A stretch of 64,000 nucleotides of DNA. Origin: Pseudomonas rhizophila (GTDB taxonomy: Bacteria > Pseudomonadota > Gammaproteobacteria > Pseudomonadales > Pseudomonadaceae). Numbering within the stretch: the first letter of the stretch is position 1; each line of letters begins with the position of its first letter. The stretch is from the NCBI RefSeq assembly GCF_003033885.1, contig NZ_CP024081.1, forward strand, positions 4,066,318 to 4,130,317, written 5' to 3'. Below, one piece after another: positions 23,359 to 34,488 of this stretch. The translations under genes were made by a program, and so were the position numbers. The notes beneath the pieces were generated by a model. It ran no database searches, was not told where the DNA came from, and saw only the letters and a list, made by a program, of their open reading frames with translations.

Positions 23359-24156
23359 GCGCCGCGCCACATAGAGGTCGATCAGGTAGCGGGCGATGGA
23401 ACGCGAGGCCGGCAGCGGCGGCAGGTTGTGCACGTTGAACCACTGGGCATCTTCGATTTCATCTTCCTGCCTGACGATGTCGCCACCGGCATATTCGGCA
23501 TGGAAGCCGAGCATCATCGAATGGGGAAACGGCCAGCATTGACTGCCGACATACTGAATGTTCTTCACCTCGATGCTGACTTCTTCGCGCACCTCACGAA
23601 CCAGGCAATCCTCGGCGGACTCACCTGGCTCGGCGAACCCGGCCAGCGTGCTGTAGACCCCCGTGACGAAGCGAGGCGAACGGGCCAGCAGGACTTCATC
23701 GCCACGGGTGATCAGCACGATCATGCTTGGTGAGATTCGCGGGTAATGCCGCAAATCACAGGCATCGCAATACATCGCCCGTTCCCGGGCAATCTGGCCC
23801 ATGCGTTTGCCACAGCTGCCACAGAAACGGCACTCCCGAGCCCAGGTGCCGATCTGCGCGGCATAGCCCAGGACCTTGTACAGCGTGTGGTCATCCTCGA
23901 GCATGAAGGCCCGCAGCCCCTTCCAGCTGCAGCCGGGGATGTCCTGTGAGCTGTGCAGCTCCAGCAGATAGACCGGCTCGCCATCCAGGTGGCCAATGCC
24001 ATGCTCGGCGAGGATCGACAGGTCCTGGCGCTTGAGCCAGTCGCGGGGAAACAGCGCGCCGTTGTCATCGAACAGAAAGCCTTCCGGGCTGCGGGCCACG
24101 GCCCAGCCCCCCGGGAGATCGGTATCGAGTACTGCGGTGGTCCAGCGTGAAATCAT
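23326..24156 (-). CDS. nudC: NADH pyrophosphatase NudC
   Basis: The 276-residue product has the NudC layout: an N-terminal domain, a zinc ribbon (CRFCGSCG then [10 protein letters not shown], about residues 110-140) and a Nudix box [20 protein letters not shown]. The NADH-specific motif reads SQCWPFPHS where the family usually has SQPWPFPxS, a Pro to Cys change. It hydrolyses NADH to NMNH and AMP and can remove NAD caps from RNA. The ATG at 24156 is preferred to a TTG two codons earlier. Confidence 0.92.
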   Translation of the reverse strand: MISRWTTAVLDTDLPGGWAVARSPEGFLFDDNGALFPRDWLKRQDLSILAEHGIGHLDGEPVYLLELHSSQDIPGCSWKGLRAFMLEDDHTLYKVLGYAAQIGTWARECRFCGSCGKRMGQIARERAMYCDACDLRHYPRISPSMIVLITRGDEVLLARSPRFVTGVYSTLAGFAEPGESAEDCLVREVREEVSIEVKNIQYVGSQCWPFPHSMMLGFHAEYAGGDIVRQEDEIEDAQWFNVHNLPPLPASRSIARYLIDLYVARRLGHAEPVLPG

Positions 24157-24162
24157 GATCAA

Positions 24163-24975
24163 TCAATCCTGAAATTCAGGTTTCTGTTTGCTCATATGGG
24201 CGGCCATGGCCACGCGCAGGTCGGTCGATTGCAGCATGGCGGCGTTCCAGGTGGCGACGTATTCCAGCCCGTCGTCGATGCGGTGGTCGCGCATGTAGCT
24301 GATCATTTCCTTGGTACCGGTCACGGCGATCGGCGACTTGGCGGCGATTTCCCGAGCGATGCCCATGACACCGTCAAGCAGGCTGGCGGTATCACTGTAG
24401 ACACGATTGACCAGGCCGATGCTGCGCGCTTCGTCGGCACCAAAGGTGCGCCCCGTATAAGCGAGTTCACGCAGCATGCCGTCCCCGATGATCCGGGGCA
24501 AGCGTTGCAATGTGCCAACATCGGCCGCCATGCCGATATCGATTTCCTTGATGGAGAACTGTGCATCTTCGGCGGCATAACGCATGTCGCAGGCTGAAAT
24601 CAGGTCGATGGCGCCGCCCAGGCAATAACCCTGGATAGCGGCAAGCACCGGTTTGCGACAGTTGTCCACGGCGTTGAACGAGGCTTGCAGTTGCAGGATC
24701 TTGCGGCGCAACAGGCGTGCGTTGCGGCCCACGTCCTTGCCCAGCTCATTGGCGACGGCGGCCAGCATCATCAGGTCGATGCCCGAGGAGAAGTGTTTGC
24801 CGGCCCCGCTCAATACCACCACGCGCGCTTCGTCGGTGTCGTCGATCCATTGGAAGATTTCGACGATCTCGCTCCAGAACGCGGCGTTCATTGCATTGAT
24901 CTTGTCCGGTCGATTGATCTGCACATGGGCGATATTGTCTGCAAGTTCGACGGTGAACGCTTGGTATTGCAACAT
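24163..24975 (-). CDS. Crotonase, dienoyl-CoA isomerase (ECH1)-like
   Basis: A 270-residue enoyl-CoA hydratase/isomerase. The oxyanion-hole segments are HFSSGIDL and GYCLGGAIDLISACD. The active-site segment EIDIGMAADVGTLQRLP matches delta3,5-delta2,4-dienoyl-CoA isomerases, whose catalytic acidic residues are all present. It likely processes unsaturated fatty acids with odd-position double bonds during beta-oxidation. It ends six bases before the nudC start, so both could share a transcript. Confidence 0.85.
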   Translation of the reverse strand: MLQYQAFTVELADNIAHVQINRPDKINAMNAAFWSEIVEIFQWIDDTDEARVVVLSGAGKHFSSGIDLMMLAAVANELGKDVGRNARLLRRKILQLQASFNAVDNCRKPVLAAIQGYCLGGAIDLISACDMRYAAEDAQFSIKEIDIGMAADVGTLQRLPRIIGDGMLRELAYTGRTFGADEARSIGLVNRVYSDTASLLDGVMGIAREIAAKSPIAVTGTKEMISYMRDHRIDDGLEYVATWNAAMLQSTDLRVAMAAHMSKQKPEFQD

Positions 24976-25093
24976 GGCAGTGATCCTTTACCGGCTGAAA
25001 AAGAGGCCTGAACTATAACAAGTCAACGCACCGGGTCGTAGACAGTGCATCGGCCAAAAGCGGGACCTGGCGACCGGTCAGGTAAAGATGTCT

Positions 25094-25203
25094 CTGTGGC
25101 GAGGGGATTTATCCCCGTTGGGGCGCGAAGCGGCCCCTGCATCCCGACAGAGGTATCTGGGGTCTGCTGCGCAGCCCAGCGGGGATAAATCCCTCGCCAC
25201 AGG
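25094..25203. repeat. Long imperfect inverted repeat (Pseudomonas intergenic element)
   Basis: The arms read CTGTGGCGAGGGGATTTATC and the near reverse complement at the right end, separated by about 70 bases with GGGGC/GCCCC hairpins. Such elements are frequent between genes in the P. fluorescens group. It lies between two genes that are both on the minus strand. Confidence 0.75.
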
Positions 25204-25222
25204 GATCACCTTCAATCACGGA

Positions 25223-26698
25223 TTATTCACTCACCTGCATCTGCCCATCCCACCCACCACCCAACGCGGCGATCAGTTGCACACTCGCGATCAACCGGCT
25301 CTGCTGCAAGGTCAGCACACTGCGTTCATTACTCAGCGCGGTGGCCTGGACCGTGACGACATCCAGGTAGGCGATCAGCCCTGCCCTGTACTGGTTTTGG
25401 GTCAGGCGCAAGGATTCGCGGGCGGCATCCAGGGCCTCCTGGCGCACGCGGGCTTCGTCTTCCAGGACTTTGAGCTGGATCATGTAATTTTCCACTTCGC
25501 GAAAACCGTCGAGCACCGTCTGGCGATAGGTGGCGACCGTCTGGTCGTAGGCCGCAACGGTGCGGTCGACTTCCGCCGAACGCTGGCCGCCATCGAACAG
25601 CGTCATCGCCAGCTGCGGTCCCACCGACCAGAAGCGATTCGGCACACTCACCCAGTTGTCGTAGGTACTGCTGCTGTAACCGCCGCTCAAGCTCAGGGTC
25701 AGGTCCGGGTAATAGGCGGCCTTGGCCACGCCGATGTTGGCGTTGGCGGCCATCACCGAACGCTCCGCCGAGGCAATGTCCGGCCGGCGCTCAAGCAACT
25801 GCGAGGGCAGCGCCACGGGGATTTGCGGAAGGGTCGGGATGTCCTGGGTTTCTGCCAGGCTGAATTCGGCCGGCGGCAGGCCGATCAGCACGGCGATGGC
25901 GTTTTCAAATTGAGCGCGTTGCCAGATCAGGTCGATCAACTCGGCCTGGGTAGTCTTGAGCTGAGTCTGCGCCTGGGCCACCGCATCCCTGCCGGATACG
26001 CCAGCGCGGTATTGGTTTTCGGTCATCTTCAGCGAACGCTGATAGTTGTCCACGGTGGTCTGCAACAGGCGCTTCTGCTCATCGATCACCCGCAATTGCA
26101 GGTAGTTTTGCACCAGTTCCGATTGCTGGCTCAGGCGCATGGCGGCCAGATCGGCGAAGCTGGCTTCGGCGCTGGCTTCATTGGCTTGCAGAGTGCGACG
26201 CAACTTGCCCCAGACGTCCGCCTCCCAACTGACACCGGCCTGGGCGCTGTAGGTGTCGCGGATGCCACTGGCCGAACTGCTCAGGCTCGAATTACTGCTG
26301 CCGGTGCCCTGGCTGGAGCGGTTCTTGCCGACGGTCAGGTCAACGGAGGGGAAGAACGCGCCCCGGGCACTGCGAACCAAGGCCTGGGCCTGACGGTACT
26401 GGGCTTCGGCCTGGGCCACGGTCTGGTTGGAGGTGTTGAGTTTCTCCACCAGGCCATTGAGCCGGGCATCGCCGTACAACTCCCACCAGGCACCCCGAGC
26501 CAAGGCGTCGCTAGGATTGGCCTGGCGCCAACCCTCAGCCTCCTTGTACTGCACGGGCGCCGCGGCCACCGGGCGCTGGTAATCCGGGCCGATGGCGCAG
26601 GCGCTGAGCATCGCCACGCACAGCGTCAGGCTCAGCAGCCGCGAGCCACGGGCGGTCGCCAGCGGTGCGACAAGATTGAAAAGCGAACGGTCGGTCAT
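25223..26698 (-). CDS. opmB: Outer-membrane efflux channel, OprM/NodT family (OpmB-like)
   Basis: A 491-residue lipoprotein with a signal peptide and lipobox LSAC (Cys about residue 34), followed by IGPDYQRP, the standard start of NodT-type channels. Two long coiled-coil repeats form the periplasmic tunnel. It is the last gene of the RND operon and overlaps the second permease gene by ATGA. In P. aeruginosa the fourth gene of muxABC-opmB occupies this place. It exports drugs or metabolites through the outer membrane. Confidence 0.88.
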   Translation of the reverse strand: MTDRSLFNLVAPLATARGSRLLSLTLCVAMLSACAIGPDYQRPVAAAPVQYKEAEGWRQANPSDALARGAWWELYGDARLNGLVEKLNTSNQTVAQAEAQYRQAQALVRSARGAFFPSVDLTVGKNRSSQGTGSSNSSLSSSASGIRDTYSAQAGVSWEADVWGKLRRTLQANEASAEASFADLAAMRLSQQSELVQNYLQLRVIDEQKRLLQTTVDNYQRSLKMTENQYRAGVSGRDAVAQAQTQLKTTQAELIDLIWQRAQFENAIAVLIGLPPAEFSLAETQDIPTLPQIPVALPSQLLERRPDIASAERSVMAANANIGVAKAAYYPDLTLSLSGGYSSSTYDNWVSVPNRFWSVGPQLAMTLFDGGQRSAEVDRTVAAYDQTVATYRQTVLDGFREVENYMIQLKVLEDEARVRQEALDAARESLRLTQNQYRAGLIAYLDVVTVQATALSNERSVLTLQQSRLIASVQLIAALGGGWDGQMQVSE

Positions 26699-29600
26699 AG
26701 CGGAGTTTCCAGGGCAGCATCAGTGCGCACGCCGCGCCAGCGGTTGAAGCGATGGCGCAGTTTGTCGAGATAAAGGTAAACCACAGGCGTGGTATAGAGG
26801 GTCAGGATCTGGCTGAACACCAGTCCGCCGATGATGGTCAGGCCCAGCGGCTGGCGCATCTCCGAGCCTTCGGCACCGCCAAGCAATAGCGGCAAGGCAC
26901 CGAGGATCGCCGCCAGCGTAGTCATCAGAATCGGCCGCAAGCGCAGCAGGCAGGCGTTGCGGATCGAGTCCTGCGGCGACTGCCCGCCGCGCTCCAGTTG
27001 CAACGCCAGGTCGATCATCAGGATCGCGTTTTTCTTCACCACGCCAATCAGCAGGAACAACCCCAACAACGAGATCAGGCTGAACTCGCCGCCCAACAAA
27101 TAAATCGACAGCAGTGCGCCGACACCGGCCGACGGTAAGGTGGACAGGATGGTCAGCGGGTGAATGTAGCTCTCGTACAACACACCCAGCACCAGGTACA
27201 CCGCCAGCAATGCACCCAGGATCATGAACGGCTGGCTTTTCTGGGTTGCCGCGAACGCATCGGCGGTGCCGGCCATTTTTGCGATGATGTCTTCGGGCAT
27301 CCCGAGCCTGGCAATTGCCCGCTCGATGGCGGCCGTGCCCTGCTCCACCGTCACACCCTCGGCCAAATCGAACGATATGTCCTCGGAGGCGAACTGACCC
27401 TCATGGCTGACCCGATCATCCTCCAGGCTGCTCTCATAATGCGCGATGGTCGACAGGGGCACCCGCGCGCCGTCAGCGGTAATGACCTGGACCTGCTCGA
27501 GGGTGCTCGGGTCCTGGGCGTACTTGGGGTTGACCTCCATCACCACCTGATACTGGTTGAGGCTGTCATAGATGGTGGATATCTGCCGCTGGCTGTAGGC
27601 GTTGTTCAACACCGAGGTGACCATATCCATGTCGATGCCCAGGCGCTTGGCCTGGTCACGGTCCACCACCAGCGTGATCTGCTGGGCGCCGCCGCCGTCG
27701 CGAGCGTCGATAGCGGTCAGCTCCGGCAAGGCCCTGAAGGCCGCCGCGACTTTGGGGTACCACTGACGTAGCGACGCCAGGTCACCGCTCTGCAGGATGT
27801 AGGAATACTGCGAGGTGGTCTGCTCACGTCCACCACCAAACTGCAGATCCTGGTCGGCCATCAGCATCAAGCGGCCACCCGGCACCAGGGGCATCTCCTT
27901 GCGCAAGCGCTCGATGACTTTCTGCGCGGAGATACCACGCTCGTTGATCGGTTTGAGGCGTACCAGCATGAAGGCATTGTTGGTGCCGTTGTTGCCGCCG
28001 ATGAACCCCGCCACGCTTTCTACGGCTTCATCCTTCAGCACGGCGCGACGAAAGATTTCCATCTTCGGCTGCATGACGTTGAACGAGAGTCCGTCGTCGC
28101 CGCGCACGAAACCGATCAACTGGCCGGTGTCCTGCTGAGGCATGAAGGTTTTCGGCACCACCACGTAGAGCGCGATGTTCACCCCTATGGTCACCAGCAG
28201 GCTCAGCAAGGTCAGGCGCCGATGGCGCAGCACCCAGTCCAGGCTGCGCGCGTAACCACGCACCATCCGCTCGTTGAGGCGCCGGCTCCAGCGCTGCAAG
28301 CGATTCTCCTGCCCCGGCACGTGGGGCTTGAGCCAGCGAGCGCAGAGCATCGGCGTGAGGGTCAGCGACACCACCAGCGAGACCACGATGGCCGCCGCCA
28401 GGGTGATGGAGAACTCGCGAAACAGGCTCTCGATAATCCCGCCCATGAACAGGATCGAGAGAAACACCGCCACCAGTGAGACGTTCATCGACAGCAGCGT
28501 AAAGCCCACCTCTTCGGCGCCCAGGTAGGCCGCCTTCATCGGCGGGACGCCTTCGTCGATGTGCCGGGAAATGTTCTCCAGCACCACGATGGCGTCGTCC
28601 ACCACCAGGCCGGTGGCGAGGATCAACGCCATCAACGACAGGTTGTTCAGGGAGAAGCCGTAGAGGTACATCACCGCAAACGTACCCACCAGGGACACCG
28701 GTACCGCCAGGGTCGGGATCAGTGAGGCGCGAAAGTTGCCCAGGAACAGGAACACCACCAACACCACCAGGGCCACGGCAATCAGCAGGGTCATTTCCGC
28801 CTCGTGCAGCGTGGCCTTGATCACCGGTGAGCGGTCCATGGCCAGGTTCAGCTTGACGCTGGCCGGCAGCACGGCCTGCAACGCCGGCAGCTGGTTCTTG
28901 ATCTCATTGACCGTCTCGATGATGTTGGCGCCAGCCTGACGGTTGATCACCAGCAGCACGGCTGCGTCATCGTTGAAGAAACCGCTGTTGTAGCGGTCTT
29001 CGACGCCGTCGGTGACTTTTGCTACGTCCTTGAGCCGCAGCACCGAGCCGTCCTGGTAACGGATGATCAGCGTTTCGTAGTCCTTGGCCTTCTCCAACTG
29101 ATCGTTGGCCTGGATTTGCCACATGCGCTGTGCGTCCTCGACCGAACCCTTGGGCCGGCGAACGTTGCTGTCGGCAATGGCGCTGCGCACATCATCCAGG
29201 GCTACGCCGTACTGGTTGAGCAGTTGCGGCTCCAGTTCGATGCGCACCGCCGGCAAGGAACTGCCACCAATCTGTACCTCGCCCACGCCCGACACTTGGG
29301 ACAGGCTCTGGGAAAGGATGGTTGAAGCCAAATCGTAGAGCTGGCCCTTCTCCAGCACATCCGAGGTCAGCGACAGCACCATGATCGGCGCCTGGGACGG
29401 GTTGACCTTCTTGTACGTGGGCATGCTGCGCATGCCGCTGGGCAACAGGTTGCGCGAGGCATTGATGGCCGCCTGCACTTCCCGCGCCGCGCCGTTGATG
29501 TCGCGGTCCAGGTCAAATTGCAGGATCACCCGGGTAGAGCCCTGGCTGGACCGGCTGCTCATGGTGTTGACCCCGGCGATGGCGCCAAAGGAACGCTCAA

Positions 29601-29799
29601 GCGGCGTTGCTACCGTCGACGCCATCACCTCGGGGCTGGCCCCCGGCAAGTTGGCCTGGACCACGATCACCGGAAAATCCATCTGCGGCAACGGTGCAAC
29701 CGGCAGCAAGCCAAAGCTCACGCCACCGAGCAGCATGATTGCAAAGCTCAGCAGCATGGTCGCTACGGGGCGGCGGATGAAAGGGCCGGAGAGGTTCAT
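26695..29799 (-). CDS. muxC: RND efflux permease MuxC/MdtC-like
   Basis: A 1034-residue inner-membrane proton-driven pump with 12 predicted helices and two large periplasmic loops. The proton-relay Asp pair is in GLVVDDAIVVLEN. Start MNLSGPFIRRPVAT at 29799 with GGAG upstream; five earlier in-frame codons lack support. It resembles MdtC in E. coli, which forms a heteromeric trimer with MdtB. A repeat-like spacer of about 100 bases separates it from the first permease. Confidence 0.9.
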   Translation of the reverse strand: MNLSGPFIRRPVATMLLSFAIMLLGGVSFGLLPVAPLPQMDFPVIVVQANLPGASPEVMASTVATPLERSFGAIAGVNTMSSRSSQGSTRVILQFDLDRDINGAAREVQAAINASRNLLPSGMRSMPTYKKVNPSQAPIMVLSLTSDVLEKGQLYDLASTILSQSLSQVSGVGEVQIGGSSLPAVRIELEPQLLNQYGVALDDVRSAIADSNVRRPKGSVEDAQRMWQIQANDQLEKAKDYETLIIRYQDGSVLRLKDVAKVTDGVEDRYNSGFFNDDAAVLLVINRQAGANIIETVNEIKNQLPALQAVLPASVKLNLAMDRSPVIKATLHEAEMTLLIAVALVVLVVFLFLGNFRASLIPTLAVPVSLVGTFAVMYLYGFSLNNLSLMALILATGLVVDDAIVVLENISRHIDEGVPPMKAAYLGAEEVGFTLLSMNVSLVAVFLSILFMGGIIESLFREFSITLAAAIVVSLVVSLTLTPMLCARWLKPHVPGQENRLQRWSRRLNERMVRGYARSLDWVLRHRRLTLLSLLVTIGVNIALYVVVPKTFMPQQDTGQLIGFVRGDDGLSFNVMQPKMEIFRRAVLKDEAVESVAGFIGGNNGTNNAFMLVRLKPINERGISAQKVIERLRKEMPLVPGGRLMLMADQDLQFGGGREQTTSQYSYILQSGDLASLRQWYPKVAAAFRALPELTAIDARDGGGAQQITLVVDRDQAKRLGIDMDMVTSVLNNAYSQRQISTIYDSLNQYQVVMEVNPKYAQDPSTLEQVQVITADGARVPLSTIAHYESSLEDDRVSHEGQFASEDISFDLAEGVTVEQGTAAIERAIARLGMPEDIIAKMAGTADAFAATQKSQPFMILGALLAVYLVLGVLYESYIHPLTILSTLPSAGVGALLSIYLLGGEFSLISLLGLFLLIGVVKKNAILMIDLALQLERGGQSPQDSIRNACLLRLRPILMTTLAAILGALPLLLGGAEGSEMRQPLGLTIIGGLVFSQILTLYTTPVVYLYLDKLRHRFNRWRGVRTDAALETPL

Positions 29800-29814
29800 G
29801 GGTGACCGCTCCAA

Positions 29815-29890
29815 GCTTCAAGCTGCAAGCTGCAAGAGAAAAGCAAGTGGTGCACAGGCTTTAGCTTGTCGCTTGCTGCTGGAAGCTTGC
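29815..29890. repeat. REP-like repeat between the two permease genes
   Basis: Imperfect palindromic sequence built from AAGCTTCAAGCTGCAAGCTG on the left and CTTGTCGCTTGCTGCTGGAAG on the right is split here by position; the first arm covers about 29812-29838 and the second about 29866-29890. It sits inside the operon and may affect relative expression. Confidence 0.5.
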
Positions 29891-29902
29891 CGCTAGATAC
29901 CG

Positions 29903-32900
29903 TCATACCCGCACCTCTTCCCCATCAGGCTTGGCAAAGCGGCGCCCCAGGCGGTCGAAATACAGGTAAATCACCGGCGTGGTGAACAACGTCAGCACCT
30001 GGCTCACCAACAACCCACCCACCATCACCAGCCCCAAAGGCTGGCGCAGTTCGGCGCCGGAGCCAGTGGCGAGCATCAGTGGCACCGCACCGAACAGGGC
30101 CGCCAGTGTGGTCATCAGGATCGGCCTGAAACGCAGCAACGCGGCCTGGTAGATGGCCGTCTGCGGGTCCATGCCTTGGTTGCGCTCGGCGTCGAGGGCG
30201 AAGTCGATCATCATGATCGCGTTTTTCTTGACGATGCCGATCAGCAGGATGATGCCGATGATCGCGATCATGCCCAGGTCATTGCCGCTGATGATCAGCG
30301 CCAGCAAGGCGCCGATGGCCGCCGAGGGCAATGTGGAGAGAATCGTGATCGGGTGGATGTAGCTCTCGTACAGAACGCCGAGCACGATGTACATGGTCAC
30401 CACCGCCGCCAGGATCAGCAGCAAGGTACTCGACAGCGAGGCCTGGAACGCCTGGGCCGCGCCCTGGAATTGGGTCTGCACCCCGACCGGCATGCCAATG
30501 TCCTGCTGGACCTTCTCGATCACGTCCACCGCGTGCCCGAGGGCTACATCGGGCGCCAGGTTGAACGACATCATCACCGCCGGGAACTGGCCGATGTGAG
30601 CAATGGCCAACTGGGCCTGACGCTCCTCGACGCGGGCCAGACTCGACAGCCGCACCTGGCCGCCATCGGTGGTCTTGACGTGAATCTGATCCAGCGCCTG
30701 CGGCCCGATGCGCTCCCCGGCCTGGGCCTGCAACACCACCCGATACTGGCTGGCCTGGGTGTAGATGGTGGAAATCTGCCGCTGGCCGAAAGCGTCATAC
30801 AGTGCATCAGTGATGTCCGCCACCGACACGCCCAGGCGAGACGCGGCGTCGCGGTCGATCACCAGGTAGACCTGCAGACCTTTGTCCTGCAAGTCGCTGG
30901 CGACGTCGGTCAACTCCGGCTGCCGGGCCAAGGCTTCGACAAGGCGATCGCTCCAGAGGCTAAGCAACTCGGCATCCGGCGAAGACAGGCTGAACTGGTA
31001 CTGGGTGCGGCTGACCCGGTCTTCGATGGTCAGGTCCTGCACCGGTTGCATGAACAGGCGGATGCCCACCAGCCGGTCCAGTTGCGGCTGCAAGCGGGCG
31101 ATGATTTCGGTGGCGCTGTCATCCCGTTCGCTGTGGGGCTTGAGATTGATCAGCAAGCGACCACTGTTGAGCGTGGCGTTGTCACCGTCCACGCCGATGT
31201 AGGAAGACAGGCTCTGCACCGCTGGATCGGCCAGGATCACCTTGGCCAGCTGCTGTTGGCGCTCGCTCATGGCGGCGAAGGAAATCGACTGTGGCGCCTG
31301 GGAAATACCCTGGATCACCCCGGTGTCCTGCACCGGGAAAAACCCCTTGGGCACGGCCAGGTACAACACCACCGTCAACACCAGGCTGCCCACGGCAACC
31401 AGCAGGGTCAGCGGCTGATGCTTGAGCACCCACTGCAACTTGCGACCGTAGGCGGCGATCATCCAGTCGATCCAGGCGCCGCTGGCGCGGTAGAAACGCC
31501 CCTGCTCCTGCTCTTTGGGTTCGCGCTTGAGCAACCGGGCACACATCATCGGCGTCAGGGTCAGCGACACCACAAGAGAGATCAGGATCGCCACCGCCAG
31601 GGTGATGGCGAACTCGCGGAACAAGCGCCCAACCACGTCGGCCATGAACAGCAACGGGATCAGCACCGCGATCAGCGACAGCGTCAGCGAAATCAAAGTG
31701 AAGCCAATCTGCTTCGCGCCCTTGAGCGCGGCCTGCATGGGGCTTTCGCCCTCCTCGATGTAGCGGGCAATGTTTTCCAGCATGACGATGGCATCGTCCA
31801 CCACAAAACCGGTGGCAATGGTCAGGGCCATCAGCGTCAGGTTGTTGATGGAAAAACCGGCCAGGTACATCACGCCGAACGTGCCGATCAGCGACAACGG
31901 TACAGCCACCGACGGAATGATCGTGGCGCTGACCCGACGCAGGAACAGGAACGTCACCATGACCACCAGGGCGATGGCGATCAGCAGTTCATGCTGTACG
32001 TCGGTGACCGAAGCGCGAATGGTCTGGGTGCGGTCAGTCAGCACCGTAACGTCCAGGCCGGCCGGCAGGTTGTCGGTAATGCTCGGCAGCAAGGCCTTGA
32101 TCCGGTCTACCACCTCGATGACGTTGGCCCCCGGCTGGCGCTGGATGTTCAACAACACGGCCTGATTTTCGTTGGCCCAGGCGGCAAGGCGTTCATTCTC
32201 GGCGCCATCGACGATCTGCGCGACATCCTTGAGGCGCAACGGAGCGCCGTTGGCATAGGCGAGGATCAGCTCGGCGTAGTCCTTGGGTGAGGTCAACTGA
32301 TCGTTGGCATCGAGCATCGAGACCCGGGTCGGTCCGTCGATTTTGCCCTTGGGCTGGTTGACGTTGGAGGCGCCGACCAGGGTGCGCACGTCCGCCAGGT
32401 TCAGACCTGCGGCTGCCAGGGCCTCGGGATTGACCTTGATCCGCACAGCCTGGCGCTGACCGCCGGCGATCGAAACCATGCCGACCCCGCTGATCTGGGC
32501 GATTTTCTGCGCCATGCGGGTGTCCACCAGGTCATTGAGCTTGGGCAGCAGCATGGTCTTGGAGGTGATCGCCAGGGTCAGCACCGGGGTGTCGGCCGGG
32601 TTGACCTTGTTGTACACCGGCGGGGCCGGCAGATCGTTGGGCAGCAGGTTGGTGGCCGCGTTGATCGCCGCCTGCACCTGTTGCTCGGCGACATCCATGT
32701 TGATGTCGAGGCTGAAACGCAGGGTAATCACCGACGCGCCGCCGGAGCTGGTGGACGCCATTTGCGTGAGGCCCGGCATCTGCCCGAACTGCCGTTCCAG
32801 GGGGGCGGTCACGGCACTGGTCATCACATCGGGACTGGCGCCCGGGTACAGGGTCATCACACGGATGGTCGGGTAATCGACCTGGGGCAATGCCGACACC

Positions 32901-32998
32901 GGCAGCAACCGATAGGCGATCAGACCGGCCAGCACGATGGCCAGCATGCTCAGGGTGGTGGCGACCGGGCGAAGGATGAACAGACGCGAGAGGTTCAT
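29903..32998 (-). CDS. muxB: RND efflux permease MuxB/MdtB-like
   Basis: A 1031-residue RND pump, start [20 protein letters not shown]. The proton-relay pair lies in [13 protein letters not shown]. It differs from the second permease gene throughout and pairs with it as MdtB does with MdtC, giving a mixed trimer. It overlaps the adaptor gene by ATGA, so adaptor and first permease are translated together. Confidence 0.9.
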   Translation of the reverse strand: MNLSRLFILRPVATTLSMLAIVLAGLIAYRLLPVSALPQVDYPTIRVMTLYPGASPDVMTSAVTAPLERQFGQMPGLTQMASTSSGGASVITLRFSLDINMDVAEQQVQAAINAATNLLPNDLPAPPVYNKVNPADTPVLTLAITSKTMLLPKLNDLVDTRMAQKIAQISGVGMVSIAGGQRQAVRIKVNPEALAAAGLNLADVRTLVGASNVNQPKGKIDGPTRVSMLDANDQLTSPKDYAELILAYANGAPLRLKDVAQIVDGAENERLAAWANENQAVLLNIQRQPGANVIEVVDRIKALLPSITDNLPAGLDVTVLTDRTQTIRASVTDVQHELLIAIALVVMVTFLFLRRVSATIIPSVAVPLSLIGTFGVMYLAGFSINNLTLMALTIATGFVVDDAIVMLENIARYIEEGESPMQAALKGAKQIGFTLISLTLSLIAVLIPLLFMADVVGRLFREFAITLAVAILISLVVSLTLTPMMCARLLKREPKEQEQGRFYRASGAWIDWMIAAYGRKLQWVLKHQPLTLLVAVGSLVLTVVLYLAVPKGFFPVQDTGVIQGISQAPQSISFAAMSERQQQLAKVILADPAVQSLSSYIGVDGDNATLNSGRLLINLKPHSERDDSATEIIARLQPQLDRLVGIRLFMQPVQDLTIEDRVSRTQYQFSLSSPDAELLSLWSDRLVEALARQPELTDVASDLQDKGLQVYLVIDRDAASRLGVSVADITDALYDAFGQRQISTIYTQASQYRVVLQAQAGERIGPQALDQIHVKTTDGGQVRLSSLARVEERQAQLAIAHIGQFPAVMMSFNLAPDVALGHAVDVIEKVQQDIGMPVGVQTQFQGAAQAFQASLSSTLLLILAAVVTMYIVLGVLYESYIHPITILSTLPSAAIGALLALIISGNDLGMIAIIGIILLIGIVKKNAIMMIDFALDAERNQGMDPQTAIYQAALLRFRPILMTTLAALFGAVPLMLATGSGAELRQPLGLVMVGGLLVSQVLTLFTTPVIYLYFDRLGRRFAKPDGEEVRV

Positions 32999-34311
32999 GC
33001 GCCGCCCTTTTTCGCCTTGTCGGCCACGGCCGGTTCAGCCGGGGCCGCCGCCGTTTTGCCCTGCAGGTGTTCGGTCGGCGTGGTGGGCACGTCCTGGCTG
33101 TCGTTGACCACATCCACCTCACTGCCTTCCTTCAGGCGATCGGTGCCTTCTAGCACTACTCGATCACCTGCGGCCAGGCCTTCGGTGACTACGGTGTGTT
33201 CGCCGTCGCTGGCGCCGATCTTCAGCTTTCTGATGGTGACTTTTTTATCGCCATCCAGGGCGTAGACGAAGGTGCCGTTGGTGCCGAACTGAATCGCAGC
33301 GGTCGGCGCCAGGACTACATTTTTGAGGGTGTCGGCCAACAGATGCACATTGACGAACTGGTTGGGGAACAGCGACTGGTCGCGGTTATCGTAGCGAGCC
33401 TTGAACTTCAGGGTGCCGGTGGTGATGTCGATCTGGTTGTCCAGGCTTTGCAGTACACCGCTGGCCTGCAGCTTCAGGTCACTACGGTCCCAGGCTTCCA
33501 CTGGCAGCTTCGCCCCGCTGCGATAGCGGGCAAGCACGGTATCCAGATTGGTTTCCGGCAGCGTAAACACGACGCTGATGGGTTGCGTCTGAGTGATGAC
33601 CGCCAGCGCGGTAGTGTCGTTGGCGGCCACCAGATTGCCAACGTCCAGTTGCCGCAAACCGACCCGGCCGGAGATCGGCGCCCGGATCCTGGTGAACTCC
33701 AGATTGAGCTTGGCGTCGTTGACTGCCGCCTGGTTGGTCTTGACCGTGCCCTGGTACTGGCCCACCAAGGCGGCGGCGGTATCGAGGGTCTGTTTGGCGA
33801 TGCTGTCCTCGGCATACAGGCCACGATAACGCTCGAGGTCTACCTGGGCATTTTTCAGTTGGGCCTGATTCTGCAGCAGCGTGCCTTCGGCCTGGAGCAA
33901 GGCGTTCTGGTATGGACGCGGGTCGATTTCAGCCAGCAGGTCTCCAGCCTTGACCATTTGCCCTTCTTCAAAGGCGATCTTGACCAGCTCGCCACCCACC
34001 CGGCTGCGCACGTTGATGGTATTGAGGGCCGTGACGGTGCCCAACGCCTTGTAGTAAAGCGGAAAATCACCGGTGACTGCCGGCGCTACCCGAACCGGTA
34101 CCGGCCCTGTCGCCCCCCCAAACCCTGGCCGCATCCCGCCCGACCGCCCCGCCTGTTCAGCAGGCGCTTTTTGTCCTGCTCCGGGCTTTTGGTCCGCCCC
34201 GGCGGGCCAGAACTTCCAGGCCAGCGCCGCGACGATCAATACGACGACAAGGCCAAACAGCCAGCGACGGGATTTGTGGGAAACAGAGGATTGCATGGAA
34301 TGATCAACCAT
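32995..34311 (-). CDS. muxA: RND periplasmic adaptor MuxA/MdtA-like
   Basis: The 438-residue product has an N-terminal membrane anchor (residues about 13-33), a Pro/Ala/Gly-rich linker, then lipoyl, hairpin and beta-barrel domains of the HlyD/AcrA type ([21 protein letters not shown] marks the lipoyl half). It bridges the permeases and the outer-membrane channel. The ATG at 34311 is used; an ATG at 34296 is almost equally likely because neither has a strong ribosome binding site. Confidence 0.9.
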   Translation of the reverse strand: MVDHSMQSSVSHKSRRWLFGLVVVLIVAALAWKFWPAGADQKPGAGQKAPAEQAGRSGGMRPGFGGATGPVPVRVAPAVTGDFPLYYKALGTVTALNTINVRSRVGGELVKIAFEEGQMVKAGDLLAEIDPRPYQNALLQAEGTLLQNQAQLKNAQVDLERYRGLYAEDSIAKQTLDTAAALVGQYQGTVKTNQAAVNDAKLNLEFTRIRAPISGRVGLRQLDVGNLVAANDTTALAVITQTQPISVVFTLPETNLDTVLARYRSGAKLPVEAWDRSDLKLQASGVLQSLDNQIDITTGTLKFKARYDNRDQSLFPNQFVNVHLLADTLKNVVLAPTAAIQFGTNGTFVYALDGDKKVTIRKLKIGASDGEHTVVTEGLAAGDRVVLEGTDRLKEGSEVDVVNDSQDVPTTPTEHLQGKTAAAPAEPAVADKAKKGGA

Positions 34312-34443
34312 TGGGCGCGTGGGCTTCTTTTACGGGAGGCTGAACGATAAGCACTGGCGGGTATTTAGCAAAGCGCCTTTACCGGCAATTTACCTTGGGC
34401 TTACCTATCGCGTAGTTGGCTAAGGTCTTGAAGCACAAATGAA

Positions 34444-34469
34444 AACGGCCTGGACAAGGCCAGGCCGTT
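34444..34469 (-). terminator. Terminator after tpx
   Basis: Ten-base perfect stem AACGGCCTGG / CCAGGCCGTT with a six-base loop, followed by TTTTC on the minus strand. It is downstream of tpx and upstream of the muxA promoter region. Confidence 0.8.
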
Positions 34470-34488
34470 AACAATTGTAATAAATACT

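Noticed and set aside
25088..26773. Open frame of 561 codons on the plus strand, antisense to the outer-membrane channel gene
   Set aside because: It begins inside a REP-like repeat, is of low complexity and opposes a well-supported lipoprotein gene.
30176..32290. Open frame of 704 codons on the plus strand, antisense to the first RND permease
   Set aside because: It is a His/Gln/Asp/Arg-rich shadow of the minus-strand coding sequence, has no ribosome binding site, and the minus-strand product is clearly a conserved pump.
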